Shown here in pieces: positions 15,186-25,172 of a stretch of DNA of 51,287 nucleotides (positions within the stretch are counted from its first letter, which is position 1; every line of letters begins with the position of its first letter). The translations under genes were made by a program, and so were the position numbers. The DNA is taken from the NCBI GenBank assembly GCA_902611175.1, contig CACLYQ010000005.1:1-51287 (forward strand), in the 5' to 3' direction. The notes under the pieces are model-generated. The model was not told where the DNA came from and did no database searches. It saw nothing but the letters and a program-made list of their open reading frames with translations. This DNA is from an uncultured Pelagibacteraceae bacterium (lineage in GTDB: Bacteria; Pseudomonadota; Alphaproteobacteria; Pelagibacterales; Pelagibacteraceae).

Positions 15186-15973
15186 TATTGGACTGTAATT
15201 CTATGCATAATTCTATTTCCTTTAAAAGCAGTTGCTTGGTGAAGCATAGATCTATTATCCCAAATAGCTAATTGGTTCTTTTCCCACTCTAAAGAATATT
15301 GAAAACTTTTTTTTACTTGGTGTTTGAATAAATAAGTTTTTAATTTTTTGTCAGTTTTACTGTTATTAAAACGAATAAAGTGTCCTGGACTACAATATAA
15401 AGTGTATTTATTGTTTATTTTTCTTATTAATTTATGCTTTGAAATAAGTTCTTTAGCTTTTTTACCCTTTTCTTTCTCTCTTTCCAATCTTGTTACAGAA
15501 ATAGGTCCTTCTGATGAAAATATACATTTTTCATTTTTAAACTTTCTTTTAACGTTGGCTGGTAATTTTTCATAAGCTAAATATTGAGAACAGAAATCTG
15601 TATTTGCCTGACCTTTTTTTGGAACTAATTTAGAAAGCAACATGGTAAATCTAGGAGGCTTTTTAGTATAAATGGAATCTGTATGAAATTGTTCACCAAA
15701 ACTAGGGCCTTTATCAGTAGATTTTCTTTGAACAACAGTTATTTGAGGATATTTTTTATTCAATCCTTTAAGTCTTGGATAGTTTGCAAGTTTTCCAAAC
15801 CTTTTTGCAAATTTTACATAATGATCAGAATTTAATTTTTGGTTTCTAAAATAAATCATCCCATATTTTGATAGAGCAGATTTTATTTTTTTTAATGTAG
15901 AATTGTCAATTTTATTTAAATCACAGACTAATTCTGCACCTATATTTTTTTTATTAGGTATAATTTTAAGCAT
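15185..15973 (-). CDS. TauD/TfdA-family Fe(II)/2-oxoglutarate dioxygenase
   Basis: 262 aa. The facial triad is visible: His97 and Asp99 (FHTDS), and His245 (MLHQAT), with Arg258 (MHRITV) for 2-oxoglutarate. GMIYFRNQ near 38-45 is typical of the TauD fold. Family members hydroxylate taurine, alkyl sulfates, phenoxyacetates or carnitine-like substrates. The start overlaps the end of the upstream hydrolase gene by 8 bp and the stop overlaps the transporter start, so it is the middle gene of a tight three-gene operon. The substrate cannot be assigned; an organic acid handled with the dehalogenase-like hydrolase is plausible. Confidence 0.87.
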   Translation of the reverse strand: MLKIIPNKKNIGAELVCDLNKIDNSTLKKIKSALSKYGMIYFRNQKLNSDHYVKFAKRFGKLANYPRLKGLNKKYPQITVVQRKSTDKGPSFGEQFHTDSIYTKKPPRFTMLLSKLVPKKGQANTDFCSQYLAYEKLPANVKRKFKNEKCIFSSEGPISVTRLEREKEKGKKAKELISKHKLIRKINNKYTLYCSPGHFIRFNNSKTDKKLKTYLFKHQVKKSFQYSLEWEKNQLAIWDNRSMLHQATAFKGNRIMHRITVQ

Positions 15974-16841
15974 TTTTTAAAAAGAAACTTTTTAGTTGTT
16001 TAATAGTTTCTTTGGGATTTTGCTCTGGTATAAAATGTCCAGATTTAACAGCAGCTCCAACAACTTTTTTATTTGAATATTTTTGCCAAATTTTGATTGG
16101 TTTAAATTGTTTGCCTATAACTCCTTTTTTTCCCCATAAAACTTGAACAGGAATATCTAATTTTTTGTTTCGATCATATCTGTCATGATCAAGATCAATA
16201 GTAGCAGATGCTCTATAATCCTCACATGATCCGTGTATTCTTTTTGGTTGCTTAAAGCACTTTAGATAACCCTCTTCAACTTTTCCAAATTTATGATTGC
16301 CAGACCATTTATCTAAGCAATACTTCATCCATTTTCTTGGATCACTCATTATCATTCTTTCAGGTAACCATTTAGGCTGAATTAAAAAAAACCAATGGAA
16401 GTATGCTTTTGCAAAATCTCTAGTTGTTAGTTCATACATATCTAATGTTGGACAAATATCTAAAACGCTTAGAGCAAGCACGTTTTTTCTGTGGTCTCTT
16501 GCCAATCTATGGGCAACTCTTCCACCTCTATCATGACCTGCAACAAAAAATTTAGGATATCCCAATTTTACCATCATTTGTTTCATGTCGCTTGCCATTT
16601 CTCTTTTTGAATAATTAAAATGTTTATTATCAGATGGTGGAGCTAAACTGTCTCCATAACCTCTTAGGTCTGCTGCAACCACTGTAAAACTTTTAGATAA
16701 CTCTGGAGCTGTTTTGTGCCACATTAAATGAGTTTGAGGATAACCATGGAGTAATAATAAAGGTGGTCCTTCTCCTTTAACTTTGCAAAAGACTTTCCCT
16801 TTTTTAACTTGCACGTATCTACTCTTAAAACCTTCAAACAT
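15966..16841 (-). CDS. Haloacetate (fluoroacetate) dehalogenase-type alpha/beta hydrolase
   Basis: 291 aa. The nucleophile is Asp104 rather than Ser (AGHDRGGRVAHR), with Arg105 and Arg108 for the carboxylate, Asp128, His149-Trp150 for the halide, Tyr209 (CEDYRASATIDLDHD) and His269. These are the residues used by the Burkholderia fluoroacetate dehalogenase, most of them at the same numbers. Such enzymes hydrolyse haloacetates to glycolate. LHGYPQTHLMW and DLRGYGDS complete the fold. First gene of an operon with a TauD-type dioxygenase and an AEC transporter. Dehalogenase chemistry is well supported by residues; the natural substrate in seawater is unknown. Confidence 0.88.
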   Translation of the reverse strand: MFEGFKSRYVQVKKGKVFCKVKGEGPPLLLLHGYPQTHLMWHKTAPELSKSFTVVAADLRGYGDSLAPPSDNKHFNYSKREMASDMKQMMVKLGYPKFFVAGHDRGGRVAHRLARDHRKNVLALSVLDICPTLDMYELTTRDFAKAYFHWFFLIQPKWLPERMIMSDPRKWMKYCLDKWSGNHKFGKVEEGYLKCFKQPKRIHGSCEDYRASATIDLDHDRYDRNKKLDIPVQVLWGKKGVIGKQFKPIKIWQKYSNKKVVGAAVKSGHFIPEQNPKETIKQLKSFFLKNA

Positions 16842-16963
16842 TTATTTATTTTAATTTATATTTTTATAATTCAATCAATAATTTTAAAATTGTTAAAATA
16901 CAACGTTAATAAGCTTAATTATTAAATTGAATTATCATTCATTGGATGTATACCTTCATTTTT

Positions 16964-17998
16964 GTGAGAATTGAAGAAGAGCTAAAACTAGATTATTCCG
17001 ACGTACTTTTTAGACCCAAAAGAAGCACTCTTAAAAGTAGAAAAGATGTTAATTTAAAGAGAACCTATCGTTTTAAATACAGTAAAAACGAATGGTCTGG
17101 AATTCCTATAATGGCAGCTAACATGGACGGTGTAGGCGTGCTTGGTGTTGCTGAAAAATTATCTGATTATGGAATGATTACATGTTTAACAAAACAACAT
17201 GATGTAAAGAAAATTAAACAATTTAAAAAAATTAAATCAATATATTCAAATGTAGCTTTGAGTATTGGAACAAAAAAAGAAGATTTTCAAAATTTAGATA
17301 AAGTTTTAAAAGAATTTAGTTTCATAAAATTCATCTGTATAGATGTTGCAAATGGTTACTCTGAACATTTTAGTAAATTTTTAAAATCTGTTAGAGATAA
17401 ATATCCAACTAAAACAATTATTGCTGGTAATGTTGTTACTGCAGATATGACTCAGGAATTAATTTTATCAGGAGCAGATATTGTGAAAGTTGGAATTGGT
17501 CCAGGAAGTGTATGCACAACAAGAATACAAACTGGAGTTGGATATCCTCAACTAAGTGCAGTAATAGAATGTGCTGATGCAGCTCATGGATTAGGCGCAC
17601 ATATAATTGCAGACGGTGGGTGTACATGTCCAGGTGACGTTGCTAAAGCATTTGGTGGAGGAGCTGATTTTGTTATGCTTGGAGGAATGTTTGCAGGTCA
17701 TGATGAAGGTAAAGGAAAATTAGTAAAATCTAATGGTTCTAAATATGTCGAATTTTACGGATCAAGTTCTGAAACCGCAAATAACAAACATTATGGTGGA
17801 CTATCAGACTACAGAAGTAGCGAAGGCAGAACAGTAAGAGTTAAGTACCGTGGTAAAATTAATGATACCATTTTAAATATTTTAGGTGGTGTAAGAAGTA
17901 GTTGTACATATGTTGGGGCACCCTCTTTAAAACAATTAAGCAAGTGCACAACTTTTGTCAGAGTTACTAAGCAATTTAACGACACATTCGCTAAATAG
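16964..17998 (+). CDS. guaC: GMP reductase
   Basis: About 344 aa, matching GuaC length. It reduces GMP to IMP with [13 protein letters not shown], the catalytic loop [35 protein letters not shown] and [12 protein letters not shown] are diagnostic and separate it from IMP dehydrogenase, which would carry CBS domains. I place the start at GTG 16964 because the protein then begins [15 protein letters not shown], as in known GMP reductases; the in-frame ATG at 16946 would add six residues and is the alternative. Neither start has a clear ribosome site. The stop abuts the ATG of the next gene. Confidence 0.93.
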   Translation: MRIEEELKLDYSDVLFRPKRSTLKSRKDVNLKRTYRFKYSKNEWSGIPIMAANMDGVGVLGVAEKLSDYGMITCLTKQHDVKKIKQFKKIKSIYSNVALSIGTKKEDFQNLDKVLKEFSFIKFICIDVANGYSEHFSKFLKSVRDKYPTKTIIAGNVVTADMTQELILSGADIVKVGIGPGSVCTTRIQTGVGYPQLSAVIECADAAHGLGAHIIADGGCTCPGDVAKAFGGGADFVMLGGMFAGHDEGKGKLVKSNGSKYVEFYGSSSETANNKHYGGLSDYRSSEGRTVRVKYRGKINDTILNILGGVRSSCTYVGAPSLKQLSKCTTFVRVTKQFNDTFAK

Positions 17999-19072
17999 AT
18001 GAAAGAATATTCTATAGCTTCTATTGCTGGTGACGGCATTGGCAAAGAAGTTGTACCTGAAGCACAAAAAATATTAAAAGAGATTTCTCAACAACATCAA
18101 TTCAAATTAAATATAGAGGATTATGATTTTGCATCATGTGATTATTATGAAAAACATGGAAAAATGATGCCTGATGATTGGCAAGATAAATTAATTAAAC
18201 ACGATGCAATTTTCTTTGGTGCAGTTGGTATGCCAGATAAATACCCTGACCACATAACCCTTTGGGGATCATTGTTAAAATTTAGAAGAGAATTTGACCA
18301 ATTTATTAATTTAAGACCTGTAAAACTTTTTGAGGGTGTAAATGCTCCATTAGCTAATAAAAAACCTGGTGATATTGACATGATAATTGTTAGAGAAAAT
18401 ACTGAAGGAGAATATTCATCAGTTGGTGGGAGAATGTATGAAGGTACTGATAGAGAAGTTGTTATTCAAGAAACAGTAATGTCAAAATATGGAATAGATA
18501 GAGTTCAACAATTTGCTTTTGAATTGGCTAAAAAAAGAAAAAGAAAAAAATTAACAAGTGCAACAAAATCAAATGGAATATCAATTACAATGCCTTATTG
18601 GGATGAAAGATTTAATGAGAATAAAAAGAACTATTCTGATGTGGAAACTGATCAGTACCATATTGATATATTAGCTGCTAGATTTGTTCTAAGTCCTGAA
18701 CGTTTTGATGTGATAGTCGCATCAAACCTTTTTGGAGATATTTTATCAGATCTAGGGCCAGCTTGCACTGGAACTATTGGAATTGCACCATCTGGAAACA
18801 TTAATCCAACAAATAAATACCCATCATTATTTGAACCAGTTCATGGATCTGCACCAGATATAGCAGGTCAAGGAATTGCCAATCCAATAGGTCAAATTTG
18901 GTCAGCTGCAATGATGTTAGATTACTTAGGTGAAAAAGAAGCTTCTGATAGAATAGTAAAATCAATTGAATTAACTCTTAAAGATAAAGACAGTCGAACA
19001 AAAGATCTTCAAGGCTCTAGTAATACAGAACAATGTTCAAAAAAAATTTTAGATAATCTTAGTTCAGTCTAA
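17999..19072 (+). CDS. Tartrate / D-malate dehydrogenase family (NAD-dependent, beta-decarboxylating)
   Basis: 357 aa member of the isocitrate/isopropylmalate dehydrogenase superfamily. IAGDGIGKEV at the start, IIVRENTEGEYSSVGG in the middle and DILSDLGPACTGTIGIAPSGNI then FEPVHGSAPDIAGQGIANP are conserved. The TLWG..LKFR region resembles tartrate dehydrogenase/decarboxylase and D-malate dehydrogenase rather than LeuB. It would oxidise and decarboxylate a 2-hydroxy diacid using NAD and Mg or Mn. The ATG directly follows the guaC stop, so the genes are cotranscribed, though their pathways differ. LeuB is less likely given no leucine genes nearby. Confidence 0.87.
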   Translation: MKEYSIASIAGDGIGKEVVPEAQKILKEISQQHQFKLNIEDYDFASCDYYEKHGKMMPDDWQDKLIKHDAIFFGAVGMPDKYPDHITLWGSLLKFRREFDQFINLRPVKLFEGVNAPLANKKPGDIDMIIVRENTEGEYSSVGGRMYEGTDREVVIQETVMSKYGIDRVQQFAFELAKKRKRKKLTSATKSNGISITMPYWDERFNENKKNYSDVETDQYHIDILAARFVLSPERFDVIVASNLFGDILSDLGPACTGTIGIAPSGNINPTNKYPSLFEPVHGSAPDIAGQGIANPIGQIWSAAMMLDYLGEKEASDRIVKSIELTLKDKDSRTKDLQGSSNTEQCSKKILDNLSSV

Positions 19073-19087
19073 AATTTAATCAAAATT

Positions 19088-19969
19088 ATGAATTTTCTTA
19101 AAAATAAATCTATTACCAAAGTTATAATTTTATCTATATCTGGATTTTTTATTTTAGTTTGCCAAGATTCTACTGCAAAATATTTGGGAACATTAATGCC
19201 ATTAAATCAAGTAATTTGGGGCAGATTTTTTTTTCACTTTTTGATTATTTTAATTTTAATCGCGATATTAAAACCTAAGTTAAACTTAAAAAGCAATTTT
19301 AAAATTAATATTATTAGATCTATATTAATGGTTTTTGCTACTTTTTTTTTCATTCATTCTTTACAAAAATTTGACCTTGTCGATATCTATGTAGTTTTCT
19401 TCTCAGCTCCATTAATAGTATCAATTTTAACAGCATTATTTTTAAAAGATATTCTTTCATCTAAAGGTATAATTTTAATGTTATTAAGCTTCGGGTGTAT
19501 AATTTATTCAATGAGTCCTAGTATGAAAGTATTAAGTTTAGACTTAATTTTTCCTTTGGTACCACCAGTATGTTGGGCTTTATATCAATTTTTTACAAAA
19601 TTTATTTCTGGCAATAATGATCCTTTAGTGGCATTATTTTATGCTGCTGTTGTTGGGGCCATTGTTTTCTCTATTTATGTAATGTTAGACTGGACTCCCA
19701 TTGAGAATGATAGCTTGTGGGTTTGGTTGATATTTCTTGGTGTATTAGGTTTTACCAGCCATCTTTTAATTATATTTGCAATTCAGCTATCAAATTTATC
19801 TTTTGTAACTAATTTTCAATATTCACAATTAATTTGGTCAACATTAATCAATTTTTATATATTCGGAGTACCTTTTGATTTTAATAAAACTTTTGGAGTT
19901 ATTGGAATAATAGTTTTTGGAGTTTTATTTGTTCAAGCCGAAAGTAGAAAAAAGAAAATTAGTTCTTAA
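19088..19969 (+). CDS. EamA/DMT-family transporter
   Basis: 293 aa with ten hydrophobic segments in two repeats of five, the drug/metabolite transporter layout. The N-terminal half has SKxxx-type features replaced by CQDSTAKYLG and a GRFFFHF segment typical of the SAR11-type EamA proteins. Direction and cargo cannot be told from sequence; members export or import amino acids, purines and small metabolites. It follows the dehydrogenase gene by 15 bp. Its end overlaps the convergent flavoprotein gene by 11 bp. Confidence 0.85.
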   Translation: MNFLKNKSITKVIILSISGFFILVCQDSTAKYLGTLMPLNQVIWGRFFFHFLIILILIAILKPKLNLKSNFKINIIRSILMVFATFFFIHSLQKFDLVDIYVVFFSAPLIVSILTALFLKDILSSKGIILMLLSFGCIIYSMSPSMKVLSLDLIFPLVPPVCWALYQFFTKFISGNNDPLVALFYAAVVGAIVFSIYVMLDWTPIENDSLWVWLIFLGVLGFTSHLLIIFAIQLSNLSFVTNFQYSQLIWSTLINFYIFGVPFDFNKTFGVIGIIVFGVLFVQAESRKKKISS

Positions 19970-22397
19970 AATCCTTATTGTTTAAAGGTTTTTCTAATAC
20001 CTCAACTGGATATTTTTGTTTTTCAATTTCAATATATATATTTTTGTCTTTTAATGTTTCAACTGTATTACCAGAATTGACATATCCAAAAGAAAGATTT
20101 TTATCATAACAAAAAGAATAACTTCCTGAAGTTGTTCTCCCAATAATTTTATCATCCATATAAATAGGTTCTTCATGTAATAAAAGTGGCTCACCAGGTT
20201 TACTGTCTTTAAGAGTAAACATCATCATCCTTTTATCTAATTTTTGGTCTTTAATTTTTAATAGAGCATCTTTTCCGATAAAGTTTACATTTTTCTTATA
20301 ACTAATTGCAAATTTTAAACCTGCTTGATACTGATTTTCCTCTGGTGAAATATCATGTCCCCAGTGAACAAATCCACTTTCCATTCTCATAATATCCATT
20401 GCATGCATTCCACAATGAGATAGTTCGAAGTTTTTCCCCTCTTCAATTAGAATTTCATATAAATCCTTAGCTAAACTTGAGTCAACATAAAGCTCAAATC
20501 CTAATTCACCAACATAAGAAAGTCGTTGAGCCCAAACTTTAACACCATTTATCATTATGAACTTTCCAGTTCCAAACTTAAATTTATCGTTATTAAAATC
20601 ATCATTGCTTATTTTCGAGATCATCTCTCTGCTCTTTGGACCAAACAATCCTAAACAACAAATATCCTCTGTTACATCTTTAAAAGATACGTCTTCATCT
20701 AAATATTTTAAGATATGGTATTTATCATGTTCTCTTGTAGCTGCAGAGCTTACAACTCTAAAAAAGTTTTTATCCATACAAACAACTGTTAAATCTGTTT
20801 CTATTCCACCGTCCTCATTTAACATATGAGTGTATGTTGTTTTTCCAATCTCATTTTTAATATTAGCGGTACACAACTTTTGTAGTTCTTGGTGAGTTTT
20901 TTCACCTTTCAAATCAAATTTTGAAAATGTTGAAAAATCAAATAGACCAACATTTTTTCTTGCATTTAAAGTTTCGTGTTTTGCTGAAGGGTACCAATTT
21001 TGATAATTAAAACTATATTCATATTTAGGCTCTTTACCATTTAACGAATACCACATTGGTCTTTCAAATCCTCCTGCAACTCCAAAACAAGCTCCAGCAT
21101 TTTTTAATTCTTCATGATAGGGCAAAAGTTTTTGATTTCTTGATGTATTTGGTTGTTTATAAGGCCAATGCATTCCATACAGATCACCAAGCGTTTCTGT
21201 TACTCTTTCCATAATAAAGTTTTTTGATGAATGGAATTTTTGAAACCTTTTAATATCCACTGAAAATAAATCTTCATTAATATGTCCATTCATCATCCAT
21301 TCGGCAGTAACCCTACCCGCTCCTCCTGAGCTAGCAATTCCAATGCTATTAAAGCCACAACATGTATATAGATTTTTAACTTCAGGAGTTTCGCCTAATA
21401 AATATTGAGTATCTGGAGTAAAAGACTCTGGACCGGAGAAAAATTTTCTTATTCCTGCACTTTCTAACATTGGCAATCTATGAAATGATTTTTCTAAGTA
21501 AGGTTCAAAGTGATCAAAATCATCTGGCAGTTCACCAAATGAAAAATTATCTGGAACTCTTCCTGTGTCTTTAAATGCTGGTTTTGCCTTAGGTTCAAAA
21601 ATACCTACCAGCATTTTTCCCGCATCTTCTTTTAAATATAAACAAGCATTATAATCTCTTAAAACAGGAAGATTTTGAGGCAAATTTTTTATTGGCTCAG
21701 TAATTATATAAAAATGTTCATTTGGGTATAAAGGAACACTAACATTAATTTCTTCACCTAATTGTCTTGACCACATTCCTGTAGCCATAACAACGTATTC
21801 ACAATCGATGACACCTTTATCAGTTTCTACCCCACTAATTCTAGAATTTTTAATTAAAATTTTTTTTACAGGAGATTTTTCAAAAATCTTTGCGCCCTCC
21901 ATTTTTGCAGCTTTTGCAAGCACGTTAGTTACTCCAACTGGATCTGCTTGAGCATCTTTTGGCATATAAACACCGCCCACAATATCTTCACTATGTAATA
22001 CGGGATACAATTCCTTTAAACGTTTTTTATTAAGAACTTCTACTTCAACATCTGATAATTGAGCAGTTGTTGCTTGTCTTAGTAGTTCTTGCATTCTTTC
22101 TTTGGTAGATGCAACTGTGATTGCACCATTTTGTTTCATTCCGGTTGATAGACCTGTAGTCTTTTCTAAATCTTTATAAAGATCTAAAGAATATTTTCTT
22201 ATTTTTGTAATTGTTGATGATGCACCTAATTGACCTAGGAGACCTGCAGCGTGCCAAGTAGTTCCTGATGTTAATTGATCTCTTTCAAGCAATATTACAT
22301 CTTTCCAACCAAATTTTGCAAGATGATAAGCACATGATGTTCCGGCAACGCCTCCGCCTATAACAACTACTTTAGTGCTTTTAGGTAACTCTTTCAT
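19959..22397 (-). CDS. Dimethylglycine/sarcosine dehydrogenase-like flavoprotein (DAO + GcvT-fold)
   Basis: 812 aa. Residues 1 to about 400 are a DAO-type FAD domain: GGGVAGTSCAYHLAKFGWKD, then SGTTWHAAG with the His that carries FAD covalently in mammalian DMGDH and sarcosine dehydrogenase. The C-terminal half (from about 425) is GcvT-like, for tetrahydrofolate capture of the methyl-derived formaldehyde, with GPKSREMISKIS and YVGELGFELYV. Electrons would go to ETF. It is a diverged paralogue of the gene at 33901-36333. It follows fbpC by 26 bp and so sits at the end of the iron-uptake operon, which is unexpected. The N-methyl substrate is not fixed. Confidence 0.87.
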   Translation of the reverse strand: MKELPKSTKVVVIGGGVAGTSCAYHLAKFGWKDVILLERDQLTSGTTWHAAGLLGQLGASSTITKIRKYSLDLYKDLEKTTGLSTGMKQNGAITVASTKERMQELLRQATTAQLSDVEVEVLNKKRLKELYPVLHSEDIVGGVYMPKDAQADPVGVTNVLAKAAKMEGAKIFEKSPVKKILIKNSRISGVETDKGVIDCEYVVMATGMWSRQLGEEINVSVPLYPNEHFYIITEPIKNLPQNLPVLRDYNACLYLKEDAGKMLVGIFEPKAKPAFKDTGRVPDNFSFGELPDDFDHFEPYLEKSFHRLPMLESAGIRKFFSGPESFTPDTQYLLGETPEVKNLYTCCGFNSIGIASSGGAGRVTAEWMMNGHINEDLFSVDIKRFQKFHSSKNFIMERVTETLGDLYGMHWPYKQPNTSRNQKLLPYHEELKNAGACFGVAGGFERPMWYSLNGKEPKYEYSFNYQNWYPSAKHETLNARKNVGLFDFSTFSKFDLKGEKTHQELQKLCTANIKNEIGKTTYTHMLNEDGGIETDLTVVCMDKNFFRVVSSAATREHDKYHILKYLDEDVSFKDVTEDICCLGLFGPKSREMISKISNDDFNNDKFKFGTGKFIMINGVKVWAQRLSYVGELGFELYVDSSLAKDLYEILIEEGKNFELSHCGMHAMDIMRMESGFVHWGHDISPEENQYQAGLKFAISYKKNVNFIGKDALLKIKDQKLDKRMMMFTLKDSKPGEPLLLHEEPIYMDDKIIGRTTSGSYSFCYDKNLSFGYVNSGNTVETLKDKNIYIEIEKQKYPVEVLEKPLNNKDFKN

Positions 22398-22423
22398 ACA
22401 TATTTGGATTTATATAATTAAAT

Positions 22424-23479
22424 TCAAAAGCAAACAATATGATCAATATGAATGGGTCTTTTTATACCAAATTTTTCATCAACTTCATGTTGATGAATAT
22501 GATGAGAATGCACAAAAACTGGTATTAATTTATTACTTAATGTTTTTAATGTATAAATAAAATTTGATCCTCTAAATTTTCTATCTACTACTTCAAGTTT
22601 GAGATTACTCGCATCATCATGCTGTAAGTCCTCTGGTTGTATTAATAATTTTACTTTAGATCCTATTGGAAAAGGTCTAGCGAAATTTCCAGTTATTGTA
22701 CCTAAATCTTCATTTTCAAGACTTTTCGGACTAGTAACTTCTGCTGGTATTAATGTACCTCTATTTAAAAAATTAACTACTTCTACTGAATTTGGTAAAT
22801 GATAAACGTTATATGGATCATCATATTGCTTTAATTCACCATCTAATATTATTCCACATTTACTGCCTAGATAAAAAGCTTCATAAGAGTCGTGTGTTAC
22901 AATTATTGTAGTTATTTTAGAATTTGTTAAAATTTGTTTTAATTCAACTTGAATTTCCTCCTTAAAACTTTGATCTACATTAGATAATGGCTCATCAAGC
23001 ATTAATAAATCAGGTTGAGAAACTAAAGATCTTGCTAGAGATGCTCTTTGGGCTTCGCCAGCACTTATCTCATGCGGAAATTTATTTAATATTTTGTTTA
23101 AGTTTAAAAAATTAATTACTTCTTTAGTTTGTATTTTTTTATCATCTTTCACTCTATCTGAGCCAAGATTAATATTTTTTTCTATATTGTAATGAGGAAA
23201 TAAGCTGTTCTCTTGAAATGATAGAGCAATATTACGATTTTCTGGTTCGATATGAATATTTTTAGAAGAAATTGTTCTGCCTTTTAGATTAATTTTACCT
23301 TTATTAATTTTTTCTAAACCTGCAATAGTTCTTAATATTGTGGTTTTACCTATGCCAGATGGACCAAGTAAACATACAATTTCACCTTCATTTTCAATTT
23401 TTAAAGAAACATTATTAACTTTATTTTTCCCACCAGCTGCAAAAGATACATTTTCAATTTCAAAAAAATTATTAGCCAT
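22424..23479 (-). CDS. fbpC: Fe(III) ABC transporter ATP-binding protein
   Basis: 351 aa. Walker A GPSGIGKTT (39-47), signature ISAGE (138-142, a variant of LSGGQ), Walker B LLMLDEP (158-164), then a C-terminal TOBE-like regulatory domain from about 235. This length and layout match FbpC/AfuC/PotA-type ATPases. It shares a base with the fbpB stop (23479), completing the fbpABC operon. The C-terminus is His-rich (HSHHIHQHEVDE), which could be a metal-sensing tail, an inference. Confidence 0.92.
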   Translation of the reverse strand: MANNFFEIENVSFAAGGKNKVNNVSLKIENEGEIVCLLGPSGIGKTTILRTIAGLEKINKGKINLKGRTISSKNIHIEPENRNIALSFQENSLFPHYNIEKNINLGSDRVKDDKKIQTKEVINFLNLNKILNKFPHEISAGEAQRASLARSLVSQPDLLMLDEPLSNVDQSFKEEIQVELKQILTNSKITTIIVTHDSYEAFYLGSKCGIILDGELKQYDDPYNVYHLPNSVEVVNFLNRGTLIPAEVTSPKSLENEDLGTITGNFARPFPIGSKVKLLIQPEDLQHDDASNLKLEVVDRKFRGSNFIYTLKTLSNKLIPVFVHSHHIHQHEVDEKFGIKRPIHIDHIVCF

Positions 23480-25089
23480 TAGTCTTTCAAAATAAATTTA
23501 GACGTAATCAAAATAAATGTACTTGCAATTAATATCAAGAATAATGATGGAACTGCTGCAGCTTCTAAGAGATCTTGAGATGCAAAAATATATGCTGTTG
23601 TAGCAAATGTTTCAAAGTTAAATGGTCTCAATATCAAAGTTATAGGTAATTCTTTTATTACTTCTATAGTAATCAATATCCCTATAAGAAAAACAGAATT
23701 TTTTAAATATGGCACATGAATTCCTAAGAAAGTTTTTATTTTTGAGTAACCAAGAAGATAAGAACTTTCATCAATTGATCTATTTATTCTTTCATAACCA
23801 GTTTTCAAACCGTTATAAGCTAATGAATAAAATCTGATAAAATAAACTATTACTAAACCAAAAATAGATCCTATAAATACTCTCTTTATAGAATTAAATT
23901 CAAAGGCTTTTATAAAAGTATTATCAAACCAAGCAATAAAAGTGATGAATGCTACAGCTAAAATTACACCAGGGATTGCATAACCAGTAATAGAAAATGT
24001 TGTAAGATAATTTAAGAATTTACTTTTAGTTACTCTGTTTCCATAATTTGAAATAAAAGAAAAAATTACTAGAACAACACTTGATAAAAATACCAGGTAA
24101 ATTGTGTTTATAAATAATTGAAAAGTATTTAAATCAAATAAATTTTTTGGAAAAATTATTGTCCAATACAACATTTGTAAAACAGGGAATAAAAAACTGA
24201 CTAAAAAAACTAAAAAACAAAATCCGAATGCTAAAAAACCTTTTGAAAAGTTTAATTTAATTTTCTTCTTTTCTTTGATTCCTCCCTTAACTGGAGAGTG
24301 ATATTGAGCTTTTTTTCTTGAGATATTCTCAATAAAAAAAAGTCCTAGAATAAATAATAGTAAAAAAAATGAGAGTTGATTTGCAAAAGCTAAATCATCA
24401 AAAGATATCCATGAATCATATATCCCAGTAGTAAGAGTTGCTATTCCAAAAAATGATACTGCTCCAAAATCTGATAATGTTTCCATAGCAACTAATGCTA
24501 AACCCGCAACTATCGCTGGTCTTGCAGATGGTAAAATGATTTTAAAGAAAGATTTATATTTTGAAAAACCTAGATTTTGTCCTAATTCTATTAAATTTTG
24601 AGACTGATAATGAAAAGATGCTCTAGTTAAAACGTAAACATATCCAAATAGTGAAAAAGAAATAGATAAAATAGCACCAAGCATACCATCAAATTTTGGA
24701 ATGGATTGATTATATTCACCAGGTCCAAATAAAGATTTCAATATTGAGTATAGTGTTCCAAAGTTTTCAAAAAAAGCAGTTAATGAATAAGCATAAATGT
24801 AAGCAGGTACTGCAAAAGATAATATTAAAGCCCATTTAAAAAATTTAACGCCTGGAAAATCATAAAATGAAACTACATATGCACTGCCAACACCTAAGAA
24901 TAATGTAAGAACTAAAACTCCTAAAAGTAATATTAAGGAATTATAAATATATTCAATTAAAAATGTATTTTTTAAAATATCAAAGTAATTAGTTGTTTCT
25001 TGGAAGAAACTTGCAAACACAGTTAAAATTGGAATTGCAACAACAAATGAAACTAAAAATGAAGAAAGGTACCAGGAATTAAATTTCAT
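23479..25089 (-). CDS. fbpB: Fe(III) ABC transporter permease, two fused permease domains
   Basis: 536 aa with about twelve membrane segments and two EAA loops, one near 175-195 (ELGQNLGFSKYKSFFKIILP) and one near 440-460 (ESSYLLGYSKIKTFLGIHVP). This is the FbpB layout in which one polypeptide supplies both halves of the channel. The preceding 83 bp hold a strong hairpin and no gene. Substrate is inferred from the fbpA-type binding protein. Confidence 0.93.
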   Translation of the reverse strand: MKFNSWYLSSFLVSFVVAIPILTVFASFFQETTNYFDILKNTFLIEYIYNSLILLLGVLVLTLFLGVGSAYVVSFYDFPGVKFFKWALILSFAVPAYIYAYSLTAFFENFGTLYSILKSLFGPGEYNQSIPKFDGMLGAILSISFSLFGYVYVLTRASFHYQSQNLIELGQNLGFSKYKSFFKIILPSARPAIVAGLALVAMETLSDFGAVSFFGIATLTTGIYDSWISFDDLAFANQLSFFLLLFILGLFFIENISRKKAQYHSPVKGGIKEKKKIKLNFSKGFLAFGFCFLVFLVSFLFPVLQMLYWTIIFPKNLFDLNTFQLFINTIYLVFLSSVVLVIFSFISNYGNRVTKSKFLNYLTTFSITGYAIPGVILAVAFITFIAWFDNTFIKAFEFNSIKRVFIGSIFGLVIVYFIRFYSLAYNGLKTGYERINRSIDESSYLLGYSKIKTFLGIHVPYLKNSVFLIGILITIEVIKELPITLILRPFNFETFATTAYIFASQDLLEAAAVPSLFLILIASTFILITSKFILKD

Positions 25090-25125
25090 ATATTATAATC
25101 CGCCTTATAATCATGAAAATCAAAA

Positions 25126-25159
25126 GTGCCCATGGCTTAGGAGACCAAACCATAGGCAC
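25126..25159 (-). promoter_or_regulatory. Long hairpin upstream of fbpB
   Basis: A 15-bp stem (arms start GTGCCTATGG and end CCATGGGCAC, three G-U pairs) with a TCTC loop, then TTTTGATTTTC. It lies between the small Cys protein gene and fbpB in the transcribed direction. It may end part of the transcripts or protect the abundant binding-protein message. It does not match a riboswitch I recognise. Confidence 0.65.
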
Positions 25160-25172
25160 AAACTTTAGAAAA

